A program made the position numbers and the translations under genes. Shown piece by piece: positions 34,617 to 46,214 of a stretch of DNA of 64,000 nt. Location of the stretch: NCBI RefSeq assembly GCF_014805525.1, contig NZ_JACFSZ010000018.1, positions 1 through 64,000 on the forward strand, given 5' to 3'. Each line of letters begins with the position of its first letter. Position 1 is the first letter of the stretch. The notes beneath the pieces were generated by a model, which was not told the DNA's origin, did no database searches, and saw only the letters and a program-made list of their open reading frames with translations. This DNA is from Rhabdothermincola sediminis. Its GTDB lineage: Bacteria > Actinomycetota > Acidimicrobiia > Acidimicrobiales > Acidimicrobilacustridaceae.

Positions 34617-35729
34617 GTGAAGTTCCGGTGCGAACGCGACAAGCTCGTCGAGGCCCTCAGTGCTGCGCAGCGAGCGGTGACCAACCGGGGCAGCAGCCTG
34701 CCGGTGCTGTCAGGAGTCCGGCTGGAGCTCGCGGGGGATCGCCTGCGGGTGACTGGCAGCGACCTCGATCTCACCATTTCCGCAACCATCGAGGTCGCAG
34801 CAGGTGACGACGGTGTCGGGGTGTTGCCCGCGAAGCTCGTGACCGACATCGTCCGAGCGCTGGGCCCAGGAGCGGTCGAGGTCGAGGTCGATGACGACGA
34901 GGCGCGCATCGTGGCAGGCCGGTCGCAGTTCGCGGTGCGGACCATCCCGGCTCACGAGTTCCCCCAACTCCCGGAGCCGGCCGACCAATCCGTGGAGCTC
35001 GACGCCCAGGCCTTCGCCGACGCCTTGCGGCAGGTGGTCTCCGCGGCGAGCGTGGATGAGGCCCGACCGATCCTCACCGGGGTGCTGATGGCTGCCGAAG
35101 CTGACGGCCTCCGCCTCGTGGCCACCGATTCGTACCGGCTAGCGGTGCGTGATCTTCCCGGGACGTCGGTCCTGGAGCCCGACCAGAGCGTGCTCGTCCC
35201 CTCTCACGCCCTGAAGGAGCTGACCCGCCTGCTCGGTGACGCGTCGACCATCACCCTGCGTCTGGGGGAGCGGGACGCGTCCTTCGAGCTCGACGGGATC
35301 GGCGACCTGAGCGCTGTGCGGCTGATGACCCGGCTCATCGAGGGAGAGTTCCCCAACTACCGGGGCCTCATCCCGAAGAACCAGCCGAACCGGCTGACCG
35401 TGGAGCGGGAGGGGCTGCTGGAGGCGCTCCGGCGGGTACGCCTGCTCGCTCGGGAGGCCACGCCCGTTCGCCTGGTCATGAGGCCGGACAGCCTCGAGCT
35501 CCTTGCCGTCACCCAGGACGTAGGCCAGGCCCATGAGGAGCTCGACGCGAAGTACGAAGGCACCGAACTGACGGTGGCCTTCAACCCGGAGTACCTGATC
35601 GCGGGCATCGAGGTCACTCCTGGCGACGAGATCACCCTCGAGACGATCGACGCGCTGAAGCCGGCGCTCGTGCACAGCCTCGGTGACACGGAGTTCCTGT
35701 ACCTGCTGATGCCGGTGCGGGTGAGTTGA
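34617..35729 (+). CDS. dnaN: DNA polymerase III beta sliding clamp
   Basis: A 370-residue clamp with three repeated domains. The N terminus MKFRCERDKLVEALSAAQRAV, the middle LRLVATDSYRLAVRD and the C-terminal end LLMPVRVS (the hydrophobic partner-binding pocket region) match DnaN. Start GTG 34617. It tethers polymerase at the fork. recF follows after six bases. Confidence 0.97.
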   Translation: MKFRCERDKLVEALSAAQRAVTNRGSSLPVLSGVRLELAGDRLRVTGSDLDLTISATIEVAAGDDGVGVLPAKLVTDIVRALGPGAVEVEVDDDEARIVAGRSQFAVRTIPAHEFPQLPEPADQSVELDAQAFADALRQVVSAASVDEARPILTGVLMAAEADGLRLVATDSYRLAVRDLPGTSVLEPDQSVLVPSHALKELTRLLGDASTITLRLGERDASFELDGIGDLSAVRLMTRLIEGEFPNYRGLIPKNQPNRLTVEREGLLEALRRVRLLAREATPVRLVMRPDSLELLAVTQDVGQAHEELDAKYEGTELTVAFNPEYLIAGIEVTPGDEITLETIDALKPALVHSLGDTEFLYLLMPVRVS

Positions 35730-35735
35730 CGCCCC

Positions 35736-36827
35736 TTGTATCTGCGCCGGCTCTGGCTCGACGACTTCCGTAACTACGAGCACGCCGAGGTCGACCTGGC
35801 CCGTGGGTTGACCGCGGTGATCGGCGACAACGGACAGGGCAAGAGCAACCTGGTCGAGGCGATCGGCTACCTCGCGACGCTCTCGTCGTTCCGTGGGGCA
35901 CCGAACGAGGCCCTGGTCCGCAAGGGTCGGGATCGGGCGGTGGTTCGCGCCGAGGGCGAGCGCGCCGGTCGGTCTCTGCTGATCGAAGCGGAGATCGCCG
36001 CCCACGGCCGGGGCCGGGTGCTGGTCAACAAGCAACGGCTGATGAGGAGCCGGGATCTCCTGGGGGCACTGCGGGTGACGATCTTCGCCCCTGACGACCT
36101 GGCGCTGGTCAAGGGAGCTCCGGTGGAGCGCCGCCGGTTCCTCGATGATGCTCTCGTCGCCGTCCGGACGAGCAACGACCTGCTCCGCACGGAGTACGAG
36201 CGAGTCGTGCGGCAGCGCAACGCGCTGCTCAGGCAGGCCGGCGGCCGGCTCACCCCGGACATCGAGACGACCCTGGAGGTCTGGGATGCCAAGCTGGTCG
36301 AGACCGGTGAGGCGCTAGCCGCGCAACGGGTGTGCCTGCTCGAGGCGTTGGAGCCGTACCTCTCGAGATCCTACGACCAGGTCGCTGGGGCCTCAGCGGC
36401 GGTCACCGCCCGTTACGTGGCGCCCTGGCGCGAGCACGGCCTCGCTGCTGCCCTCGACGATGCCCGGCGGGACGAGCTGCGTCGCGGCGTGAGCCTGGTC
36501 GGGCCCCATCGTGACGACGTGGAGCTGCGGATCGAGGACTTGCCGGCCCGCACGCACGCGTCGCAGGGCGAACAACGCTCGCTGGCCTTCGCGCTGCGCT
36601 TGGCCGTGCACGCCGCGGTCACCGAGGCGGTCGGTGCGCCGCCACTGCTGGTGCTCGACGACGTGTTCTCCGAGCTCGACCCCGGCCGGAGCGACGCCCT
36701 GCTGCGAGCGTTGCCCCCGGGCCAGACGGTGCTGACGACCGCCGCGTCGTTGCCGTCCGGGGCACGATGCGAGCGCTTGCTGCAGGTGTGTGACGGTCTG
36801 GTGGCGGAGCGATCTCCGGTGTGGTAG
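35736..36827 (+). CDS. recF: DNA replication and repair protein RecF
   Basis: The 363-residue SMC-like ATPase has Walker A GDNGQGKSNLVEAI (about 31-44), the signature ASQGEQRSLAFALRLA and Walker B LLVLDDVFSELD. It loads RecA at gaps with RecO and RecR. The start is TTG at 35736, six bases after dnaN, suggesting coupled translation. Length normal. Confidence 0.95.
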   Translation: MYLRRLWLDDFRNYEHAEVDLARGLTAVIGDNGQGKSNLVEAIGYLATLSSFRGAPNEALVRKGRDRAVVRAEGERAGRSLLIEAEIAAHGRGRVLVNKQRLMRSRDLLGALRVTIFAPDDLALVKGAPVERRRFLDDALVAVRTSNDLLRTEYERVVRQRNALLRQAGGRLTPDIETTLEVWDAKLVETGEALAAQRVCLLEALEPYLSRSYDQVAGASAAVTARYVAPWREHGLAAALDDARRDELRRGVSLVGPHRDDVELRIEDLPARTHASQGEQRSLAFALRLAVHAAVTEAVGAPPLLVLDDVFSELDPGRSDALLRALPPGQTVLTTAASLPSGARCERLLQVCDGLVAERSPVW

Positions 36828-36941
36828 CCGAGCAGGTCCGGCATGTGCCCGGCGAGGGAGGTGGGGCGCATCGGTTGGGGCTCGTCCCGGTCTGATCTCG
36901 TCCCGGCCTGACGTGGTCTGCTCAGGCCATACTCTCGGGCG

Positions 36942-37280
36942 ATGAGCTGGCGGCCGCTCCCCACGAGCGACGGGAACGATTCCCAACCGGAGCGGCTGGC
37001 GCACAGCCTCGACCGCGTGGTCCGGCACCTGGGGGGCTCGTCGGCCGGCGCCGTCGGTGGCCTGTTCGGCTCCTGGGAGCAGATCGTCGGCGAGCGCGTG
37101 GCTCGGCACGCCACGCCCTCGGCACTGCGGGACGGGGTCCTGGTGGTCGCCGTCGACGACCCCGCGTGGGCGACCCAGCTACGGTTCCTCGAGGGCGAGA
37201 TCCTGGGCCGGGTACGGGAGGTGCTGAACCTTCCGGAGCTAGCTCGCCTGGAGGTTCGCGTTCGCCGATCGACGGGTTGA
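36942..37280 (+). CDS. DUF721 (DciA-like) protein
   Basis: The 112-residue protein contains the DUF721 core GSWEQIVGERVARHATPSALRDGVLVVAVDDPAWATQLRFLEGEIL. DciA proteins of this family recruit the replicative helicase in bacteria that lack DnaC/DnaI, which fits the absence of a loader here. In mycobacteria the same position holds Rv0004. The N-terminal 20 residues are poorly conserved. It is followed by a 188-bp gap with the gyrB promoter. Confidence 0.88.
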   Translation: MSWRPLPTSDGNDSQPERLAHSLDRVVRHLGGSSAGAVGGLFGSWEQIVGERVARHATPSALRDGVLVVAVDDPAWATQLRFLEGEILGRVREVLNLPELARLEVRVRRSTG

Positions 37281-37417
37281 TCAGCTCGCCCGGGAGCCCT
37301 CCGCGAGGTGCGCTGTTCGACGGAAGCGTCGCCCACGGCTGGTAGACTTCGATCATTGTGATCGGTGCCGTCGAGCAAGCTTTTCCTACGTGTTCCGGCG
37401 ACGATCTCCCCAGATGA

Positions 37418-39406
<1,989 letters not shown>

Positions 39407-39420
39407 GGGATGCCGCTGCC

Positions 39421-41886
39421 ATGACCGACGTGATTCCCCCCGACGACGGCGAGACCCGAGCAGGGCTCGACGTCCAACAGATCGAGATCCAGGAGGAGAT
39501 GGAGCGCTCCTTCCTGGACTACGCGATGTCGGTCATCACGGCGCGGGCGCTGCCCGACGCTCGCGACGGTCTCAAACCGGTGCACCGCCGGATCCTGTGG
39601 GGCATGTACGACTTGCGCGCGCTGCCCGACCGGCCCACTCTCAAGTGCGCCCGGGTCACGGGCGAGGTGATGGGCAAGTACCACCCGCACGGCGACAGCG
39701 CGATCTACGACGCGCTGGTCCGGATGGGGCAGGACTTCTCGCTCCGCCATCCTCTCATCCACCCGAAGGGCAACTTCGGCTCACCGGACGACCCGCCTGC
39801 CGCGTCGCGCTACACGGAGTGCCGGCTGGCCCCGATCGCGCTGCAGATGCTCGAGGGCATCGACGAGGAGACGGTCGACTTCGCCGACAACTACTCGGGT
39901 GAGTTCACCGAGCCGGTCGTGCTCCCAGCCCGCTTCCCCAACTTGCTCGTCAATGGCAGCCAGGGCATCGCGGTCGGCATGGCCACGAACATCCCCCCGC
40001 ACAACCTCGCCGAGGTCGTCGAGGCGGTGATCCATCTCCTGGACCACCCCGACGCGACCCCGCAGGACCTCATGCAGTTCGTGACCGGTCCGGACTTCCC
40101 CACCGGCGGTCTCATCATGGGCCGTCAAGGCATCATCGACGCGTACACCACCGGGCGAGGCTCCATTCGCATCCGGGGCAAGGCCGAGATCCAGGAAGGC
40201 ACCCGCAACGACCAGATCATCATCACGGAGCTTCCCTACCAGGTCAGCCCTGACGCGGTGCTCACGAAGGTTCGGGACCTCGTCGAAGCCCGCGAGCTCG
40301 AGGGCATCGCCGACCTGAACAACGAGTCCGCCAAGGGTCAGCTCCGGTTGGTGGTGAAGCTCAAGAAGGACGCACCCGCACTCGTGGTGCTCAACAACCT
40401 CTACAAGCGCACGCCGCTGCAGACCAACTTCGCGGTCAACTGCGTCGCGCTGGTCGACGGGGTGCCACGCACGCTCAACCTCCGCGACGCGCTGGTCGCC
40501 TACATCGATCACCAGGTCGAGGTGATCACCCGCCGTTCGCAATTCCGCCTCGACAAGGCCCGAGCTCGGGCTCACATCGTCGAAGGTCTCATCAAGGCCC
40601 TGGACCTCATCGACGAGATCATCGCCACCATCCGCGCTTCCGACGACAAGGCCGCGGCCCGCACGGCGCTGATGGCCGAGCCGTTCTCGTTCAGCGAGGT
40701 GCAGGCCGAGCACATCCTCGATATGCAGCTCTCCCGGCTCACCCGTCTCGGTCGCACCCAGCTCGAGGAGGAGCTGGCCGAGCTGCGGGAGACCATCGCG
40801 GAGCTCGAGGCCATCCTGTCCGACGAGGGTCGACTCCGGGGCGTGATCAAGACCGAACTGGGGGAGATCAAGGAGGGCTACGGAGAACCTCGACGCAGCC
40901 AGATCACCTTCGATGTGGGCGACCTCGACATCGAGGACCTGATCGAGGACGAAGAGCTCGTGGTGACGATGTCGGCGAAGGGCTACATCAAGACGATGGC
41001 GTCCGACGTCTTCCGCACCCAGAGCCGAGGGGGTCGCGGGGTAGCGGGCGCGAAGCTCAAGGACGAGGACTACGTCACTCACATCATCCACACCTCCGCG
41101 CACGCGTACCTGCTGTTCTTCTCCAGTCGCGGGCGGGTGTACCGGCTGAAGGCGCACGAGATCCCGATGAAGGAGCGCACCGCACGGGGCACGGCGATCG
41201 TGAACCTGCTACCGCTCCAGCCGGGAGAGACGATCCAGTCGATCATCGACACCCGGGACTACGAGACGAATCGGTTCCTGTTCTTCTGCACGAAGAACGG
41301 CCAGGTCAAGAAGACGAAGTTCACCGAGTACGACTCGTCGCTGAGGACCGGACTGATCGCACTGAACCTTCGCGAGGGTGACGAACTGGTGAAGGTGATC
41401 CCCACCAATGGCACCGACGACATCTTCCTCGTGAGCCGGAAGGGCATGGCGATCCGCTTCTCCGAAGAGGAGGTGAGGGCCATGGGACGGGCGGCGGCAG
41501 GCGTGCGCGGCATGCGGCTCAAGGAAGGCGACCAGGTCGTCTCCTGTGACGTGGCTCGCGACGACGCCAGCATCCTGATCGTCACCAATGGTGGATACGG
41601 CAAGCGCACCCAGCTCGACAGGTTCAACCGGCAGGGCCGGGGCGGCCAGGGGGTGCGCGGCATCAAGCTCACGGCGAAGAAGGGCGAGGTGGTCTCCGCG
41701 TTCATGGTCGGCCTCGATGACGAGATCTTCGTGATCGCGTCGAGCGGGGTGGTCATACGCATGCCGGTGCGGCAGATCTCGTCCCAGGGCCGCGATGCGA
41801 CCGGGGTGCGAGTGATGAACCTCGACCCCGACCAGGTCGTCGCGGCGGTGGCGCCGGTGCTGCAAGCCGACGACGATCAGAACTGA
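39421..41886 (+). CDS. gyrA: DNA gyrase subunit A
   Basis: The 821-residue subunit has the catalytic Tyr131 in ASRYTECRL. The quinolone region reads [16 protein letters not shown] with Ser93 and Asp97 (E. coli Ser83/Asp87), the unmutated residues. The C-terminal beta-pinwheel includes a GyrA box, QGRGGQG. It breaks and rejoins DNA to introduce negative supercoils. No intein is present, unlike some mycobacterial gyrA genes. Confidence 0.97.
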   Translation: MTDVIPPDDGETRAGLDVQQIEIQEEMERSFLDYAMSVITARALPDARDGLKPVHRRILWGMYDLRALPDRPTLKCARVTGEVMGKYHPHGDSAIYDALVRMGQDFSLRHPLIHPKGNFGSPDDPPAASRYTECRLAPIALQMLEGIDEETVDFADNYSGEFTEPVVLPARFPNLLVNGSQGIAVGMATNIPPHNLAEVVEAVIHLLDHPDATPQDLMQFVTGPDFPTGGLIMGRQGIIDAYTTGRGSIRIRGKAEIQEGTRNDQIIITELPYQVSPDAVLTKVRDLVEARELEGIADLNNESAKGQLRLVVKLKKDAPALVVLNNLYKRTPLQTNFAVNCVALVDGVPRTLNLRDALVAYIDHQVEVITRRSQFRLDKARARAHIVEGLIKALDLIDEIIATIRASDDKAAARTALMAEPFSFSEVQAEHILDMQLSRLTRLGRTQLEEELAELRETIAELEAILSDEGRLRGVIKTELGEIKEGYGEPRRSQITFDVGDLDIEDLIEDEELVVTMSAKGYIKTMASDVFRTQSRGGRGVAGAKLKDEDYVTHIIHTSAHAYLLFFSSRGRVYRLKAHEIPMKERTARGTAIVNLLPLQPGETIQSIIDTRDYETNRFLFFCTKNGQVKKTKFTEYDSSLRTGLIALNLREGDELVKVIPTNGTDDIFLVSRKGMAIRFSEEEVRAMGRAAAGVRGMRLKEGDQVVSCDVARDDASILIVTNGGYGKRTQLDRFNRQGRGGQGVRGIKLTAKKGEVVSAFMVGLDDEIFVIASSGVVIRMPVRQISSQGRDATGVRVMNLDPDQVVAAVAPVLQADDDQN

Positions 41887-41906
41887 TCACTCGCTCGCCC
41901 GTATCG

Positions 41907-41920
41907 CCGGCTCGAGCCGG
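41907..41920. terminator. palindrome after gyrA
   Basis: CCGGCTCGAGCCGG is a perfect 14-bp palindrome, 20 bases after the gyrA stop, and is followed by TTGTCTCTT. It can form a short stem and may be a weak terminator. Confidence 0.35.
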
Positions 41921-41964
41921 TTGTCTCTTCCCCCGCCTGCTGTCGCTAGCGGAAGGACACGCGG

Positions 41965-42300
41965 ATGGGAGAAAGACGGGCTACACGGGCGGCGGTCGGT
42001 CGAGCCTGCGTTGATACCGGGCAGGTGGCTCCGCTGCTCGCGCTGGTGGTGATCGTCGCCGCCGTGGGGATGTTGTTGATCGCTCGGGTGGCGGCGACCG
42101 CCGGCGAGCGAGCCCGGGCCCGCAACGCCGCCGATGCGGCGGCTCTGGCAGGGGTGAGCGGCACCGAGGCGGACGCCAGGTCGTTGGCGGAGCGGAACGG
42201 TGGCGTGCTCGTGCGCTTCGTGCGGGTCGAGCGTGTTGTGGAGGTCACGGTCCGGGTAGGGGGCTCCCGTGCCTCAGCACGGGCCACCCGAGAAGGCTGA
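41965..42300 (+). CDS. TadE/TadG-like single-pass protein
   Basis: A 111-residue protein with one N-terminal helix (about 22-42) in the pattern DTGQVAPLLALVVIVAAVGML, preceded by the short Arg-rich leader and followed by ARNAADAAALAGVSG. This is the signature of TadE/TadG-like pseudopilins or Flp-associated proteins. The C-terminal part is a small, Val/Arg-rich domain. There are no other tad genes nearby. Start ATG 41965 with GGAAGGA. Confidence 0.7.
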   Translation: MGERRATRAAVGRACVDTGQVAPLLALVVIVAAVGMLLIARVAATAGERARARNAADAAALAGVSGTEADARSLAERNGGVLVRFVRVERVVEVTVRVGGSRASARATREG

Positions 42301-42465
42301 ACCGCAGGACCCGCCATCGTTGCCGAGGACGCCCGCCATGCCGTCGGGAACGGGTGTGCCCCGGCGGCCGGTCGTCCCTGGGCGGTCGGTCCAGGAAGCC
42401 CGTTGGATGATGGTCTGGACGGTGCGGGAGAGCTCACCCTACGTGATCCCGTACACTTCCGGGCG

Positions 42466-43128
42466 ATGGCGACCGATCCCCTCCCCGCCCGATCGGCGGG
42501 CGACGACGCGTTCCTCGACGAGCTGGCGGCGTCGGTGGTGGTGTCGGAGGCGATCCTCGATCCCCCGGCCGGTGCGACGGCCCACGGCGGTGGGGTCAAC
42601 GGAGAGCGGTATGGCGAGGAGACGTCGAGCCGCCCGCAGCCCACGTCGATCCCCACCGGGGTGCCGCTGCAAGCCCGGCAGGTCGAGCGGCTCGTCCGGG
42701 GAGTCCGTCTGTGGTCGGTGCTGCGGGTGTCGCTGGTCTTCTACAGCTGCCTCTGGTTGGTGACCACGGTGGCCGGCGTGATCCTGTGGCGGATGGCGCT
42801 CTCTGGCGGCCTGCTCGACAACGCCGAGAGCTTCCTGGCCGAGATGCTGTCCCTGGAGTCGTTCTCGATCGACGGTGGAACGGTGCTGCGCGCCTCGGTG
42901 TTCGCCGGGGTGGTCTTCGCCGTCGCCGGCACGACGATGACGGTCCTGCTGGCCTTGCTGTTCAACTTGATCAGCGAGCTCACCGGCGGGATCCGCCTGG
43001 CCGTGGTGGAGCTCGAGACCGCTCGTCCGGTCACCGCCGACGATCTGCGCGGCGGCAGGCTGCCGGCTCGGTGGGCTCGACGCGCGGCGCCCCGTTCGGG
43101 CTCGCCGGCCGCCGACCGCGTCCGCTAG
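42466..43128 (+). CDS. DUF3566 family membrane protein
   Basis: The 220-residue protein has a long disordered N-terminal region (about 1-65), then LRVSLVFYSCLWLVTTVAGVILW and VFAGVVFAVAGTTMTVLLALLFNLISELTGGIRLAVVE, the two helices of DUF3566. This family sits directly after gyrA in actinobacteria. Function unknown. The ATG at 42466 begins MATDPLPARS; the longer frame upstream is less likely. tRNA-Ile follows. Confidence 0.85.
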   Translation: MATDPLPARSAGDDAFLDELAASVVVSEAILDPPAGATAHGGGVNGERYGEETSSRPQPTSIPTGVPLQARQVERLVRGVRLWSVLRVSLVFYSCLWLVTTVAGVILWRMALSGGLLDNAESFLAEMLSLESFSIDGGTVLRASVFAGVVFAVAGTTMTVLLALLFNLISELTGGIRLAVVELETARPVTADDLRGGRLPARWARRAAPRSGSPAADRVR

Positions 43129-43145
43129 CGTTCATCCTCCGGTAC

Positions 43146-43219
43146 GGGGCTATAGCTCAGTCGGTTAGAGCGCATCCCTGATAAGGATGAGGTCGCTGGT
43201 TCGATTCCAGCTAGCCCCA
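43146..43219 (+). tRNA. tRNA-Ile (GAT anticodon)
   Basis: The acceptor stem GGGGCTA/TAGCCCC, D-arm GCTCAGTCGGTTAGAGC, anticodon loop CTGATAA (anticodon GAT) and T-arm CTGGTTCGATTCCAG are all present. The 3' CCA is not encoded, so the pcnA product must add it. It lies after gyrA-DUF3566, the common actinobacterial position. Confidence 0.97.
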
Positions 43220-43269
43220 CCCCCAGCGCACGCCTGTTGCAGCGCTCGACGACCTCCGGAGACCCGCCC

Positions 43270-43407
43270 ATGAAGATGGTCCGCAAGGCACTGATCGCCG
43301 TCGGCCTGGCAGGCATCGTCGCGGCGATCTTGCGGTTGCGAGGCACGGGCGGCACCCCTCCCAAGGATGGGGGCTGGCGAGAGCTGGCTGGCCCCGAGCT
43401 GAGCTGA
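43270..43407 (+). CDS. 45-residue single-helix protein
   Basis: The short product MKMVRKALIAVGLAGIVAAI (residues 1-20) has one hydrophobic helix after a basic start, then a polar tail WRELAGPELS. It lies between tRNA-Ile and the next gene. Small proteins with this layout (basic start, helix, polar end) are common next to origin tRNA genes of actinobacteria. No function known. ATG at 43270. Confidence 0.5.
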   Translation: MKMVRKALIAVGLAGIVAAILRLRGTGGTPPKDGGWRELAGPELS

Positions 43408-43421
43408 CCGGGGTCACGACG

Positions 43422-44411
43422 ATGCGTGTCGCCGTCCTGGGGGCGGGTGCGGTGGGTGCCCGCCTGGCACGCCAGCTCGTGTCGACCGAGCAGGTGTCGG
43501 AGGTGGTGCTGCGAGACCCGAACCGGTCCCGCCTGGAGGACGTGGCCCGCTCGCTCGGGGAAGGTGCGATCGCCGACCAGTCCGGCTTGCTCGAGCCCCT
43601 CGACGCTGAAGTGGTCGTGCTGGCCGGCGATCCAGGCGCTCACGACGTCCTCGCAGCTCGGTTCCTGCGGGCCGACCAGCACGTCGTCTCGGTGAGCGAC
43701 GACCTCCGGGACGTGCGGGCGTTGCTCGAGCTCGACAGCGAGGCGCGGGAGCGGGGCCGGGCGGTGGTGGTCGGGGCGGGGTTCGCCCCCGGGCTCACGT
43801 GTGTGCTCGCGGCGCACGGCGCGCGCCGCTTCGACGCGGTGGACGAGGTTCACGTCGCCAAGGTCGGCACCGGTGGGCCGGCGTGCGCCCGCCAGCACCA
43901 CCGAGCGCTCGGTCGCATGGCTCTCGACTGGCGGGAGGGTGGCTGGGTGCAACGACCTCCCATGTCGGGGCGGGAGCTGTCATGGTTTCCTGACCCGGTC
44001 GGCGCGCAGGACTGCTACCGCGCCGCGCTCCCCGACGCCCTGCTGCTCGTCCCGGCGTTCCCGGGGGTCCAGCGGGTGACCTCTCGCGTGGCCGCCACCC
44101 GTCGCGACCGCCTCACCGCTCGTCTACCGATGCTCTGGCCGACCCATCCCGAAGGTGGCCCGGGCGCGGTGCGGGTGGAGATCCGGGGCCGACGAGGTCG
44201 CGCTCGTGAGGTGGTCGTGTTCGGGGCGATGGACCGGCCGGCGGTGGCAGCGGGAGCGGTCGCGGCGGTGGCCGCGTGGTGGGCGGCCGAGGGCCGGCTC
44301 GCTCGCCACGGAGCTGCCGGGCTCGCTGAGCTGGCGGAACCGCTCCCGTTCCTGCTCGAGCTGGGCCGCCGCGGTGTGCGTGCCGCGGTGTTCGAGGGCG
44401 ACGCGCCGTGA
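43422..44411 (+). CDS. NAD(P)-binding saccharopine-dehydrogenase-like protein
   Basis: The 329-residue product starts with a Rossmann motif, VAVLGAGAVGARLARQL, followed by a middle segment with VVVGAGFAPGLTCVLAA and GRARAVVVGAG-like turns. This is the saccharopine-dehydrogenase NADP-binding domain; the second half is divergent and Ala/Arg-rich. Substrate unknown. It begins 14 bases after the small helix protein. Confidence 0.75.
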   Translation: MRVAVLGAGAVGARLARQLVSTEQVSEVVLRDPNRSRLEDVARSLGEGAIADQSGLLEPLDAEVVVLAGDPGAHDVLAARFLRADQHVVSVSDDLRDVRALLELDSEARERGRAVVVGAGFAPGLTCVLAAHGARRFDAVDEVHVAKVGTGGPACARQHHRALGRMALDWREGGWVQRPPMSGRELSWFPDPVGAQDCYRAALPDALLLVPAFPGVQRVTSRVAATRRDRLTARLPMLWPTHPEGGPGAVRVEIRGRRGRAREVVVFGAMDRPAVAAGAVAAVAAWWAAEGRLARHGAAGLAELAEPLPFLLELGRRGVRAAVFEGDAP

Positions 44412-44607
44412 GGGCCCGAAAACGGCCCATCTAGTGCGTTCGACCTAGGCCTGGTCACGGTTCGCGCGACTGATGGTTTCCTGCGACACGTAGCGCGCGC
44501 CCTCGCGTTGCGGATACATGACGTCTCGGGTGCTTGCCCTCCGCTCTCCTAAAGTCGCGCTGCCTGGTGGACGAAAATCTCGGGGCGTTGTGACTGGGAG
44601 GGTCCGC

Positions 44608-45453
44608 ATGCGAAGCGACAAGGGCGAGGCTCACGATCTCACCGCGTTGATCGAAGAGCATCTCCCGCTCGTGAAGCACATCGTGTTCCAGGTAGCCGTG
44701 CACTTCCCGCGTCACGTCGATCGGGACGAGCTGGCACGAGCAGGCGCGCTCGGACTGGTGGAGGCCGCCCGGCGGTACGACGAAGCCCGGGGTGTGCCGT
44801 TCGACCGTTTCGCCGCGCAGCGCATCCGCGGTGCGATCCTCGATGCCGTACGAGCCGCCGACTGGGCTCCCCGCTCGGTGCGCACGCTCGCCCGGAAGCT
44901 CGAGTCGGTCGAGCAGCGCCTCGCCACCCAGTTGGGTCGGCTGCCAGGTCCGGCGGAGATGGCCGAGGCGCTGGGCATGACCCGGGCAGAGTTGGCTCGG
45001 CTGCAGGACCGACTGTTCCGTTCGGTGGTCCTGGCACTCGAGCACGAGGTGACCGACGACAGCGACGAGGACCTCACCCTGGTCGACGTGCTGTGCGACC
45101 GGGCCCAGGTCGAGCCCCTGGAGGAGCTCGAGACCCGCGAGCTCCACGCCTACCTGCGTGATGCCGTCGAGCTCTTGCCGGAGCGGCAACGGTTGGTGAT
45201 CGTCGGCTACTTCCTCGAAGGTCGCAGCTCGCAGGAGCTCGCTCGCTTCCTCGGGGTGACCGAATCGCGAGTGTCCCAGCTGCGCTCCGAGGCCCTGGCC
45301 ATGCTCAAGGAGGGCATCGAAGCCCAGTACTCCGGATCGGTGACCGCTCCGGAGCAGGCGAGCGGGCGGGTGGCCCGCCGGAAGGCGAGCTACGCGGCAG
45401 CGATTGCCGATGCCAGCGCGTGGCGGAGCCGGCTCACCTCGGTCGCCGTCTGA
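44608..45453 (+). CDS. WhiG/FliA-type sigma factor
   Basis: The 281-residue sigma factor has regions 2 (LVKHIVFQVAVHFPRHVDRDELARAGALGLVEAARRYDEARG), 3 (RKLESVEQRLATQLGRLPGPAEMAEALG) and 4 (LPERQRLVIVGYFLEGRSSQELARFLGVTESRVSQLRSEALAML), the sigma-28 layout. WhiG controls sporulation in Streptomyces and FliA flagella elsewhere; neither gene set is in this window. The last 40 residues are an Ala/Arg-rich tail. ATG 44608 has a GGGAGGG site; a GTG at 44590 is possible. Confidence 0.88.
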   Translation: MRSDKGEAHDLTALIEEHLPLVKHIVFQVAVHFPRHVDRDELARAGALGLVEAARRYDEARGVPFDRFAAQRIRGAILDAVRAADWAPRSVRTLARKLESVEQRLATQLGRLPGPAEMAEALGMTRAELARLQDRLFRSVVLALEHEVTDDSDEDLTLVDVLCDRAQVEPLEELETRELHAYLRDAVELLPERQRLVIVGYFLEGRSSQELARFLGVTESRVSQLRSEALAMLKEGIEAQYSGSVTAPEQASGRVARRKASYAAAIADASAWRSRLTSVAV

Positions 45454-45518
45454 GCCGGGTCAGCCTCCCGGGTCGAAGCAGTCGATTTCGCGTCGCTACC
45501 AACCCCTCCGGTGAGCAG

Positions 45519-46214
45519 TCATCCGGGCCGGCGGTGGCGGAGGTAGAGCACCGCTGCTCCGCCGACGAGGACGGCGACCACCACGCCGAACACCACCAGC
45601 CCGGCGGTGCTCGCGGGCGAACCCTCGTCGGTGATCGCCGAGCTGGGAGCCGTCGACGGTGGAGCGGTCGACGCCGGTGCCGTGGTGGTGGTGGTCGTGG
45701 TGGTGGGCGGGGCGATCGAGCGGGGCAGGGTGATCGAGGGGGCGACGTTGGGTGGCTCGGCGGCGCCGGGGGCGGGTACCTCGACCCAGGCCTCCTCGAG
45801 GTCACCGCACTGCTGGATGGTCTTCAACCAGATCGTCTCGCCGGCTTTGCCCCACACCCGCATCGTGGCGGTGAAGGTGATGCGCTGGCGGTCTGGCACC
45901 GACCCGCCGCTCCAGCCGAACTGGTCGGTCCCGAGGTCGACGACCCAGCCCGGTTGTGCTTGGGGGGTCACGTCGGCGACGTTGCTCGGGATCTGCACGC
46001 GCAGTGCGTTGGTGGGCCGACCCTGGCAGCCGTGGTCGAAGGTGAACTCGACGGTGACGATCCCGTCGTCGGTGACCTGTGTCGCCTTGGCGTTCACGTG
46101 CGCTGCGGCCACCGACGGGAACAGCAGCGAGCCAATGATGGCGGCGAGGGCCGAGCATGCGGCGTGGCGCACGGCGGCGGCGACTCGAGTGGCGTTGGCG
46201 TTCGATGCGCTCAT
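45519..46214 (-). CDS. YcnI-like (DUF1775) copper-binding protein
   Basis: The 231-residue protein has a signal peptide ending VAAA, so His39 becomes the first residue of the mature protein, as in copper-binding YcnI proteins. The DUF1775 domain (VTVEFTFDHGCQGRPTNALRVQIP, GETIWLKTIQQCGD) follows, then a Thr-rich linker and a C-terminal anchor helix (about 205-225). It works outside the membrane. Its ATG overlaps the CopC-CopD stop by one base, so the two form a copper operon. Confidence 0.88.
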   Translation of the reverse strand: MSASNANATRVAAAVRHAACSALAAIIGSLLFPSVAAAHVNAKATQVTDDGIVTVEFTFDHGCQGRPTNALRVQIPSNVADVTPQAQPGWVVDLGTDQFGWSGGSVPDRQRITFTATMRVWGKAGETIWLKTIQQCGDLEEAWVEVPAPGAAEPPNVAPSITLPRSIAPPTTTTTTTTAPASTAPPSTAPSSAITDEGSPASTAGLVVFGVVVAVLVGGAAVLYLRHRRPG

